Shown here: piece by piece, positions 21,744-28,005 of the stretch
Position numbering within the stretch: position 1 is the stretch's first letter
Layout: every line of letters begins with the position of its first letter
IMG/VR virus record: IMGVR_UViG_3300034073_002359
Location: 1-32,100 of that record
Length of the DNA: 32,100 nt
Direction: 5' to 3' (one strand)
Source: a virus
Position numbers and translations under genes: made by a program
Notes under the pieces: generated by a model
What the model saw: only the letters and a program-made list of their open reading frames with translations
Told to the model about the DNA's origin: nothing
Database searches by the model: none

Positions 21744-21880
21744 CGTGGCATTGCCCGCGTTGTGAAAATAAAATAACTCTTCACATCACGCCGAGCGAAC
21801 CACCGATCTGCACGCGGCATTCGCCGTCACCAGTCGTGATGGAAAAATCTTCGTCGGGGTGCACCGTCGAGCCCGCCTGA
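21740..21880 (+). CDS. Zinc-ribbon-like micro-protein (46 aa)
   Basis: GTG overlaps the previous stop (GTGA). The protein opens VTWHCPRCENKI, with a C-x2-C knuckle, has another cysteine in PPICTRH and one near SSGCTV. This could hold one zinc. The DNA has an unusual AT-rich patch (GAAAATAAAATAA). Too short for a family call. Confidence 0.45.
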   Translation: MTWHCPRCENKITLHITPSEPPICTRHSPSPVVMEKSSSGCTVEPA

Positions 21881-21885
21881 CCTGC

Positions 21886-21939
21886 TACCGTAAGTCCACG
21901 CTCGCCCGCCGGTGAGTTCGGAGCACACCCGCCGTGTGC
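21886..21939 (+). promoter_or_regulatory. Intergenic segment with -10-like box and hairpin
   Basis: TACCGT (21886-21891) follows the zinc-ribbon gene stop. GCACAC (21923-21928) and GTGTGC (21934-21939) form a 6-bp stem with a 5-nt loop, ending 17 nt before the ATG at 21957. No -35 or T-tract is present. A second transcription start is possible but unsupported otherwise. Confidence 0.3.
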
Positions 21940-21956
21940 ACAACCAAGGAGTCAAC

Positions 21957-22247
21957 ATGACACCATTGGAACGAAAGAAAGTCCAGGAGTTGCAACGCCA
22001 ACTCGTGGGCGAAGCACAACTAGCCGACAAGCTGTACGCAGCACTGGTACACGGAGGATTCGACAACGTCTGGTGGGCGTTGCAGGACTACCACGAAGCC
22101 AGAGGCCGCCAAGAGTTCAAGGCACCCAAAACCAAGAAGGCCGCCCGCCGCAAAGCAGATAACGAACTGAAGATGCAGACGTGGCGCGTCATCAACTGCA
22201 AACCGTTCTACCCGCCCATCGAACCGAACCAGGACGAACAGCAATGA
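21957..22247 (+). CDS. Hypothetical helical basic protein (96 aa)
   Basis: The ATG follows CAAGGAG. The protein is Lys/Arg/Gln-rich (PLERKKVQELQRQLVGEAQLADKLYAALVHGG) with a basic tail including KTKKAARRKADNELK. An upstream GTG at 21912 would add 15 residues without a good ribosome-binding site. Basic, helical character suggests nucleic-acid or protein binding; not identified. Confidence 0.6.
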   Translation: MTPLERKKVQELQRQLVGEAQLADKLYAALVHGGFDNVWWALQDYHEARGRQEFKAPKTKKAARRKADNELKMQTWRVINCKPFYPPIEPNQDEQQ

Positions 22248-22318
22248 CCATGTTCCTACTCGGCTTCGCCTTCGCACTCAACATCGCCAACCGACTACTC
22301 AAGGAGAAACAGCAATGA
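22244..22318 (+). CDS. Micro-membrane protein (24 aa)
   Basis: A 24-residue frame (MTMFLLGFAFALNIANRLLK...) fits precisely between two genes, with ATGA overlap on both sides. It has one short hydrophobic helix followed by a charged tail. The Shine-Dalgarno sequence of the next gene (AAGGAG) lies inside it. Confidence 0.4.
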   Translation: MTMFLLGFAFALNIANRLLKEKQQ

Positions 22319-22635
22319 AACGAAACATCTACATCCTCCACGCCAATGGCGCGCTCGGCGTCACCCGCGTGGACTACGACGACGACACACCAGGCGACAT
22401 CATCATCGCCGCCGGTGGCAGCCAAGTCGATCAGGCGATGCAATGCTTCATCGAGGAAACCAACATCGACCCGGCAGACATCACCACGGTGACCGCGGCC
22501 AGCGAATACCGCCGCATCACCGTCCCGATCGCCAAGGTCGGTGCGATGGCCAACCAGACCGTCGAACAGTTCTTCCGCGAACTGTGGGGTGACGAGGTGT
22601 ACGACACCGAAGCACTCTCACGGGATTGGGACTAA
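22315..22635 (+). CDS. Hypothetical protein (106 aa)
   Basis: It begins with strands (RNIYILHANGALGVTRVDYDD), followed by a helical region and an acidic end (ELWGDEVYDTEAL). An AAGGAG lies upstream. The stop (TAA) is immediately followed by the next ATG. No family recognised. Confidence 0.6.
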   Translation: MKRNIYILHANGALGVTRVDYDDDTPGDIIIAAGGSQVDQAMQCFIEETNIDPADITTVTAASEYRRITVPIAKVGAMANQTVEQFFRELWGDEVYDTEALSRDWD

Positions 22636-22905
22636 ATGCCACGTGGCGTAGACCGCCAGCGGTGCCTCCCTGCCGCTGCCCTCCTCGAGCAGTTCGAGGA
22701 GGGCACGTGGGCGAGCATCATCGCCGAACACCTCGGCGTCACCCGCGCCACCATCCAACGATGGCGCAACGGCAAGACGCTCCTCGACCCGTACAGCGCC
22801 GACAAGTTCGCCATCAAACTCGGCAAACACCCGTGCCAAATCTGGCCGCAATGGTTCGACATCCCACTCACCACCAAACAGGAGAAACGCAATGACCGCA
22901 AATGA
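22636..22905 (+). CDS. Helix-turn-helix DNA-binding protein (89 aa)
   Basis: The middle reads LLEQFEEGTWASIIAEHLGVTRATIQRWRNGKTLL, a good helix-turn-helix unit in which VTRATIQRWRN is the recognition helix. This could be a phage transcription or replication regulator. No repressor-like C-terminal domain or divergent partner gene is present, so a lysogeny switch is not indicated. The ATG directly follows the previous TAA. Confidence 0.7.
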   Translation: MPRGVDRQRCLPAAALLEQFEEGTWASIIAEHLGVTRATIQRWRNGKTLLDPYSADKFAIKLGKHPCQIWPQWFDIPLTTKQEKRNDRK

Positions 22906-23311
22906 ACGACACTTCAAGCGAGACGCCATCCTCAGCGCCAAACACCGCACCTGGGGATTCAACGTGCCCGCAGTCGACATCGACTTCCTCATGATCGAAT
23001 ACGACCAGTCGGTCGCCAAAGCGTTGATTGAGTACCGTCACATCAACGGCGTCGTGCGCGTCGACGCCAGCGTCAAAGCGATCATCGACCTCGCCGACCG
23101 TGCCGGTCTGCCGTTCTTCATCGTGCAGTATTACTACGCCACCGACGACGGCACCCGGTGGAAAGAAGCCACCGTCGACACACCAGCGTTCTTCCGTGTC
23201 ACCACGATGAACAAGCTCGCCGAACAGGCGTACTTCAGTTGGGGTGATGAATGGATGAGCGAACAGCAATACCGTGAATGGTTGCATGAGATTCGAGGCC
23301 GCAAGGTCTGA
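22892..23311 (+). CDS. Hypothetical protein, possible nuclease-like fold (139 aa)
   Basis: It overlaps the previous gene by 14 bp. The sequence contains DIDFLMIEYDQSVAKALIEYRH, then ASVKAIIDLADRAGLPFFIVQYYY. A D, an E-Y-x and a following helix then strand resemble the layout of a restriction-endonuclease-like core, but the catalytic E-x-K is replaced by E-Y-R-H. A nuclease-like relative or an inactive version is possible; function is not assigned. Confidence 0.5.
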   Translation: MTANERHFKRDAILSAKHRTWGFNVPAVDIDFLMIEYDQSVAKALIEYRHINGVVRVDASVKAIIDLADRAGLPFFIVQYYYATDDGTRWKEATVDTPAFFRVTTMNKLAEQAYFSWGDEWMSEQQYREWLHEIRGRKV

Positions 23312-23358
23312 CCCACTAACCTGACTACCTACTAACTAACAATCCAGGGAGACCCGCC

Positions 23359-25200
23359 ATGAACGTGCTCGAGCACGCTCTGTCATACGCCGCACGCGGC
23401 ATCCGCGTCATACCCATCGCACCAGGCGAGAAGTATCCGTCAGGCATCGAGGCGTGGCAAACCAAAGCCACCAGCGACACCGACACCATCACCACATGGT
23501 TCACCACGACCTACAAAGGTTGGGGCGTCGGCATCGCCACGGGCAAACTCCGCGACTCCTACCTGTTCGTCCTCGACATCGACGACCGTGAACAGCATCG
23601 CGGCTCAGACACGTTGGCTGACCTCGAAGCAGAACACGGCGAACTACCGCCAACCGTGACGGTGCACACGCCATCCGGTGGCCGCCATCTCTACTTCCGC
23701 TGCAACATCAACGTTCGCAACGACGCAGGGAAACGCCTCGGCCCCGGTCTAGACATCCGAGGCGAAGGCGGCCAAGTCCTCGCACCACCAACGCTGCATC
23801 CGAACGGCAAACCGTACATCGAAGACGTTGAACACGGCTTCAATACCGCACCCGCCTACGCACCCGACTGGCTCATCCAACGCTTGACGGTAGAGCCGAA
23901 GATAGATCGCCACCAGCCACACGACCTCGACGGACTCCGCGACGACCCCAACCTGCCATCCACCCGCTACAACGCCTCACACGACTGGCATTCACTCCTC
24001 ACCGCAGACGGTTGGCGACACGCCTACCAACACAACGGCACCGACTACTACACCCGCCCAGGCAAAGACCGAGGCATCTCGGCCAGCGTCAACCACAACG
24101 GCAACGACGCCCTCATCGTGTTCAGTACCAATGCACCCATCCCACCCGGCGGATACTCACGCTTCGGCTACTACGCACAAACCCGCCACGGCGGTGATTG
24201 GAAGAAAGCCTCCGCCACCTACCTCGGCACCAACCCCACACCCACCACAGCCACCACCCACGAGTTACTCGAGCAGCTCATCGTCTGGCAAGACTTCTGG
24301 AACCAAGACCACAAATCAGAAGACTGGATCGCCTACCCACTCATCGCACGCGGACGCCAGACAGCACTCTTCGCCGTCAGCAAAGAAGGCAAGTCCTACA
24401 TCGCCCTCGCCTGCACCGCAGCCCTCGCCACAGGCAAACCCATCTTCGGCAGACCAGCCCAACCACCAGTCCACGTCCTCTACCTCGACTACGAAATGAC
24501 CGCATCAGACTTGATGGAACGCCTCGACACACTCGGCTACACCAGAGAAGACGACCTCAGCCACCTCCACTACGCCCTCATCCCAAGCCTCCCACCACTC
24601 AACACCTACGAAGGCGCAGCAGCAGTCATGAAACTCGTAGAACTCACAGGAGCCCAAGTCGTCGTCATCGACACCACCGGCCGAGCCGTAGAAGGCGAAG
24701 AGAACTCAGCCGACACCTACCGCGAGTTCGCCCGCACCACCGGACTAAGCCTCAAAGCCGCAGGCGTCGCCCTCCTCCGCACCGACCACGCAGGCAAAGA
24801 CAAAGGCAAAACCCAAGGCCAACGCGGATCATCAGCCAAAAACGACGACGTCGACATCGTCTACCACCTCCAACGCGACGGCCACACCATCAAACTCACC
24901 CGCATCTTCTCCCGCATCGGCTGGGCACCAACCGAAGTCGAACTCATCGAAGAACAACTCGAAGACGACCACAACCCCATCAGACTCAAAGAAACCCTCG
25001 AGACCTTCACCGAAGAAACCTACGACCTCGCCAGACGCATCCTCACGGCCTTCCCTGAGCTCAAACCCGGCATGAAGCAGGAAGACACCACCAAGTTCAG
25101 AGACGAAGCCAGAGCACGAGGCATCAAAGCCAAGAACTCCAAATGGTCCAAAGCCCTCCGAGCCATCGCCCAGAACCGACTACGAGACCCACTCGCCTAA
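23359..25200 (+). CDS. Primase-polymerase / RecA-like helicase fusion
   Basis: This 613-residue protein should drive phage DNA replication. N-terminal primase-polymerase domain (residues ~1-190): VLDIDD (D73 and D75), SGGRHLYF (H110), and GLDIRGEGGQVLAPP, the three signature regions of the phage/plasmid AEP family. C-terminal RecA-like ATPase (~residues 310-560): Walker A AVSKEGKS (339-346), VLYLDYEM, and Walker B VVVIDTTGRA. A small helical end follows. GGGAG lies upstream of the ATG. Codons here are strikingly C- and A-rich on the + strand compared with the terminase genes further on. The next 240 nt are repeat-rich and could be the origin. Confidence 0.9.
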   Translation: MNVLEHALSYAARGIRVIPIAPGEKYPSGIEAWQTKATSDTDTITTWFTTTYKGWGVGIATGKLRDSYLFVLDIDDREQHRGSDTLADLEAEHGELPPTVTVHTPSGGRHLYFRCNINVRNDAGKRLGPGLDIRGEGGQVLAPPTLHPNGKPYIEDVEHGFNTAPAYAPDWLIQRLTVEPKIDRHQPHDLDGLRDDPNLPSTRYNASHDWHSLLTADGWRHAYQHNGTDYYTRPGKDRGISASVNHNGNDALIVFSTNAPIPPGGYSRFGYYAQTRHGGDWKKASATYLGTNPTPTTATTHELLEQLIVWQDFWNQDHKSEDWIAYPLIARGRQTALFAVSKEGKSYIALACTAALATGKPIFGRPAQPPVHVLYLDYEMTASDLMERLDTLGYTREDDLSHLHYALIPSLPPLNTYEGAAAVMKLVELTGAQVVVIDTTGRAVEGEENSADTYREFARTTGLSLKAAGVALLRTDHAGKDKGKTQGQRGSSAKNDDVDIVYHLQRDGHTIKLTRIFSRIGWAPTEVELIEEQLEDDHNPIRLKETLETFTEETYDLARRILTAFPELKPGMKQEDTTKFRDEARARGIKAKNSKWSKALRAIAQNRLRDPLA

Positions 25201-25290
25201 AAAAAACGGGGTGGGGTACTTGCAGTCGACCAGCAAGAAAACCGTGCCAAGTTTCTAGCAACCCCACCCTTCTTTCAACACCCCACCCCA

Positions 25291-25304
25291 CCCCGAAAAC
25301 GGGG
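25291..25304 (+). repeat. Hairpin CCCCG-AAAA-CGGGG
   Basis: This is a perfect 5-bp GC stem closed by an AAAA tetraloop. No T-tract follows, so it is not a typical terminator. Confidence 0.65.
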
Positions 25305-25348
25305 ACACGAACACGGGACACCAAACTGAAACCGTTGCCAGACAAAGG

Positions 25349-25381
25349 GACACGGGTGTGTTACGTAGTAACACCCGTGTC
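25349..25381 (+). repeat. Long stem-loop with GTA loop
   Basis: GACACGG (25349-25355) pairs with CCGTGTC (25375-25381), and GTGTTAC (25358-25364) with GTAACAC (25368-25374). The loop is GTA, with a 2-nt bulge (GT, 25356-25357) on the left. This gives 14 bp in total. There is no T-run after it. It overlaps the third GGGACAC repeat. Confidence 0.7.
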
Positions 25382-25443
25382 CTGTCTCACGATTCGCTCT
25401 GTCCCAACCCCAACCCAACCACCCGACACCTACCATCAACACC

Positions 25444-25746
25444 ATGCCCATTCGCCGACCCTGCATCGAGTGTCGCCGACTCACCACCGAAACCACCCGC
25501 TGCCCCGTCTGCCAGGGCAAACGTGAGGCCATCAGAAACGCCTCACGACCGCACTACAAGGGCGACTACCCAGAGCGTGCCCGCCTAGTGAGGGAGACCG
25601 CAACACACTGCTGGATCTGCGGCGAAGGACCACGCGACGGCGACCCATGGACAGCCGACCACGTCTTCGGTCCAGAATCCGAAGTGCTCGCGGCCGCTCA
25701 TCGCAGCTGCAACTCGAGTCGCGGCGCGACCGAGCAGCGACCCTGA
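25444..25746 (+). CDS. HNH endonuclease
   Basis: The 100-residue protein has an N-terminal zinc-ribbon-like knuckle (C7-x2-C10, C20-x2-C23) and a second zinc site (C56-x2-C59 with H86-x2-C89). The catalytic HNH core is D72-H73 (TADHVFG), H86 and N90 (AAAHRSCNSSRG). HNH proteins beside terminase genes assist the packaging cut in HK97-like phages, so this is likely packaging-related rather than a homing enzyme. Confidence 0.88.
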   Translation: MPIRRPCIECRRLTTETTRCPVCQGKREAIRNASRPHYKGDYPERARLVRETATHCWICGEGPRDGDPWTADHVFGPESEVLAAAHRSCNSSRGATEQRP

Positions 25747-25749
25747 CCC

Positions 25750-25785
25750 GACCCGACCCCGCCCCGGCATCACCTGGGGTGGGTC
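25750..25785 (+). repeat. Hairpin after the HNH gene
   Basis: GACCC (25750-25754) and ACCCC (25756-25760) pair with GGGGTGGGTC (25776-25785), giving 10 bp with a 1-nt bulge and a 15-nt loop, and AAAATC follows. It sits 4 nt after the HNH stop in a 126-nt gap. It could be a terminator without a T-run, or part of a cohesive-end site. Confidence 0.5.
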
Positions 25786-25872
25786 AAAATCTGGGCGAGG
25801 CAAACGAAAAAAGACCCATGCCGTGTGATACGAGCGCGTCGGTGGTGGTCGGGTACCGCCTACCCTTGATGC

Positions 25873-26415
25873 GTGGCCACGCAACGCACCGGGGTTGGCC
25901 GCGGCAAGCGCCGCGAGCCTGTCGAGAAGAAACGCCGACGTGGCGCAGAGCTGCGCGGGCATCTGCCTGCGGTGCCGGTGCCCGAGTTCGCCCTGGCGAC
26001 GGTCGGCCTGGGTGATCTGCCCAAGGCACCGGACACATTGTCCGACTACGGCTCGGCCTACTGGTCGATGTTCTGGAACGCGGGTCGGCGTCATCTGAGT
26101 GAGGCTCACGACTCGGCGCTCATCGAGCGGTTGTGTCTGGCGTTCGAGCAGTTGGCTCGGATTGAGGCGTGGCTCGGTACGGATGTGACGCGCTGGTTCT
26201 ATGAGACGGCGAACGGACAACTTGTGACGCATCCGCTCATCAAGCAGAAGACGGAGCTGAATGCGCAGGTGACTGCTTGGCTATCGTTGTTGGGGTTCAC
26301 ACCGTCTGACCGGGCGAGGCTCGGTCTCGCCGAGATAAGGGTTGCCAATGAGCTCGATCAGTTCCGTCGTCGCAACACCAAGGTGGTCGACGCCGAGGTT
26401 GCACCCGCAGTCTGA
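25873..26415 (+). CDS. Terminase small subunit, P27-like
   Basis: The 180-residue protein recognises phage DNA for packaging. A basic N-terminus (RGKRREPVEKKRRRG) is followed by helices. The C-terminus has LSLLGFTPSDRARLGLAEIR, the characteristic phrase of P27-type small subunits. The GTG start at 25873 follows a GGGTA-CCGCC-TACCC hairpin (25851-25865) and no ribosome-binding site is obvious. It overlaps the large subunit by 68 bp. Confidence 0.85.
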   Translation: MATQRTGVGRGKRREPVEKKRRRGAELRGHLPAVPVPEFALATVGLGDLPKAPDTLSDYGSAYWSMFWNAGRRHLSEAHDSALIERLCLAFEQLARIEAWLGTDVTRWFYETANGQLVTHPLIKQKTELNAQVTAWLSLLGFTPSDRARLGLAEIRVANELDQFRRRNTKVVDAEVAPAV

Positions 26416-27817
26416 CGGTCAGCGTGTCGCGGATTTCGCGTCGACGTTCATGCATGTCTCCAAAGGGATACGTGCTGGTGACCCGTTTGTGTTGGTGCCG
26501 TGGCAGCGGCAGTTGATTGAGAACCTCTATGAGCGCAGGTCCGATGGTCTGTTGAGGTATCGGCGCAGTCTGATTGGTCTGGGCCGCAAGAACGGGAAGT
26601 CGTTGCTCGGTTCGCTGGTTGCGCTCTACGGGTTGATTGAGGGTGAGCATGGTGCTGAGGTGTATTCGGCGGCTGGTGATCGTCGGCAGGCGCGTGTGGT
26701 GTTTGATGAGGCGAAGTGGCAGGTGCAGCAGTCGCCTGCGTTGAGTGGGATTTGCAAGGTGTATCGGGATGCGATTGAGGTGCCCAGCACGCACAGCGTG
26801 TATCGGGTGTTGTCGAGTGATGCGAAACTTCAGCAAGGTCTGAACCCGAGCACGGTCATCTTTGACGAGTTGCACGTGCAACCGAACTCGGAACTTTGGG
26901 ATGCGTTGACGTTGGGTTCGGGTGCGCGACGTGACCCGCAGATTGTGGCCATCACGACGGCTGGCTATGACCTGTCGAGCATCTGCGGAACTCTTTACGC
27001 CTACGGCCAGAAGGTGTGTCGTGGCGAGTTGGAGGATGAGCAGTTCGGGTTCTGGTGGTGGGAAGCGCCGGAGGGTTGCGACATGAATGACCGTGATGCG
27101 TGGTTGCAGGCGAATCCGAATCTGGCTGAGGGTTTGTTGGACATGGAGGACATGGAGATTGCGGTGCGTCAGACGAGCGAAGTGAGTGTGCGTCGGTATC
27201 GGTTCAATCAGTGGGTTCGGACTGCTGAGGATTCGTGGTTGCCGCAGGGTGCGTGGGAGTTGTGCCGTGAACCTGAGTTGCAGTTGCAGCCGGGTGCGGC
27301 GACGTGGGTCGGTGTGGACATGGCGTTGAAGCGCGATACCACCGCGGTCGTACTCGTTCAGCGCGTGGAGGGCAGGCTGGTTGCGCGGGCGAAGATTTGG
27401 TTGCCCGAAGGCGGCGTGCTCGACGTGGCTGCGGTCGAGTCGTACCTGCGTGAGATTGCGCAGCAGTACGACATTCAGGAGATTGCGTTTGACCCGGCGT
27501 TCTTCATGCGCACCGCCGAAGCGTTGGCCGAAGACGGGTTCCCGATGGTTGAATACCCGCAGTCGCCGCAACGCATGGTGCCCGCGTGCGGCAACCTCTA
27601 CGAGTTGATCGTGAATCAGAAGCTCGCACACGACGGCAATCCAATCTTCTCCGACCAGGTGTTGTCGGCTGCGCAACGTGTGAAGGACAACGGTTGGACG
27701 TTGAGCAAAGGCAAATCGAAACGCAAGATTGACGCGGTGATTGCGTTGGCGATGGCGACCGACCGGGCGACGACGACACCGGTCGAGCAACCCGAGCCCG
27801 GCTTCTTCGTGGTGTGA
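26348..27817 (+). CDS. Terminase large subunit (packaging ATPase-nuclease)
   Basis: This 489-residue motor drives DNA into the head. ATPase: Walker A GLGRKNGKS (G77-S85) and Walker B VIFDE (D173, E174). Nuclease: WVGVDMALKRD (D324) and KIDAVIALAMA (D462), the RNase-H-like metal sites. PWQRQLIENLY at residues 51-61 is the typical adenine-binding lead-in. The ATG at 26348 is preferred; a TTG 6 nt upstream is in frame. The coding strand is strongly G+T rich, in sharp contrast with the primase gene. Confidence 0.93.
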   Translation: MSSISSVVATPRWSTPRLHPQSDGQRVADFASTFMHVSKGIRAGDPFVLVPWQRQLIENLYERRSDGLLRYRRSLIGLGRKNGKSLLGSLVALYGLIEGEHGAEVYSAAGDRRQARVVFDEAKWQVQQSPALSGICKVYRDAIEVPSTHSVYRVLSSDAKLQQGLNPSTVIFDELHVQPNSELWDALTLGSGARRDPQIVAITTAGYDLSSICGTLYAYGQKVCRGELEDEQFGFWWWEAPEGCDMNDRDAWLQANPNLAEGLLDMEDMEIAVRQTSEVSVRRYRFNQWVRTAEDSWLPQGAWELCREPELQLQPGAATWVGVDMALKRDTTAVVLVQRVEGRLVARAKIWLPEGGVLDVAAVESYLREIAQQYDIQEIAFDPAFFMRTAEALAEDGFPMVEYPQSPQRMVPACGNLYELIVNQKLAHDGNPIFSDQVLSAAQRVKDNGWTLSKGKSKRKIDAVIALAMATDRATTTPVEQPEPGFFVV

Positions 27818-27832
27818 CTAGCCTTGTTCGTC

Positions 27833-27838
27833 TAACCT
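27833..27838 (+). promoter_or_regulatory. TAACCT -10-like box before the small membrane gene
   Basis: TAACCT partly overlaps the AGGAGG site upstream of the ATG at 27850, and recurs at 23317-23322 in the gap before the primase gene. There is no -35, so it is weak. Confidence 0.2.
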
Positions 27839-27849
27839 AGGAGGTCAGG

Positions 27850-28005
27850 ATGGTCGTGGTCGTACTTGAAGTTCTCGGAATCGTTGCGCTGGTCGCCGCT
27901 GGGTTCTTGGTTGCACCGGCGTTGGGTGCGATGGTATTCGGCGTTGCCTGTCTCGCTGCCGCGTTCGCGTTGGCCCGTTCCGAAAAAGTCGGTGACGATA
28001 AATGA
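27850..28005 (+). CDS. Small two-helix membrane protein between terminase and portal (51 aa)
   Basis: The ATG at 27850 follows AGGAGG. The protein is MVVVVLEVLGIVALVAAGFLV..., with two hydrophobic helices and a short charged tail (ARSEKVGDDK). It overlaps the portal start by 4 bp. A membrane protein in this slot is unusual and its role is unknown. It is missed easily because it is short. Confidence 0.55.
   Translation: MVVVVLEVLGIVALVAAGFLVAPALGAMVFGVACLAAAFALARSEKVGDDK

Larger units (their letters stand above)
25201..25443 (+). other. Repeat-rich non-coding region, candidate replication origin or packaging site
   Basis: No gene is evident in these 243 nt. They hold three direct GGGACAC repeats (25302, 25315, 25347) with an inverted partial copy (GTGTCC at 25378), and a CCCCG-AAAA-CGGGG hairpin (25291-25304). 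A 14-bp stem-loop spans 25349-25381. A long inverted pair CGGGGTGGGGT (25207-25217) and ACCCCACCCCG (25285-25295) is present, and five C-tracts (25262-25294) could form a G-quadruplex on the other strand. The region lies next to the replicative primase-helicase. Confidence 0.55.

Noticed and set aside
22636-22905. Lysogeny repressor
   Set aside because: A helix-turn-helix is present, but there is no dimerisation/cleavage domain, divergent partner, operator pair or integrase in the window.
24198-25058. A 286-codon open frame overlapping the primase-helicase in another frame
   Set aside because: Its product is almost only Arg, His, Pro and Thr, as expected from shifting C/A-rich codons, and it has no start-site support.
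25444-25746. Homing endonuclease (mobile element)
   Set aside because: It is free-standing next to the terminase genes with no split gene nearby. A packaging-associated HNH is the better explanation.
26297-27790. A 497-codon open frame on the minus strand opposite the terminase large subunit
   Set aside because: It is Arg/His/Gln-rich and exactly opposite a gene with all terminase motifs. Long antisense frames are expected where third positions are GC-rich.
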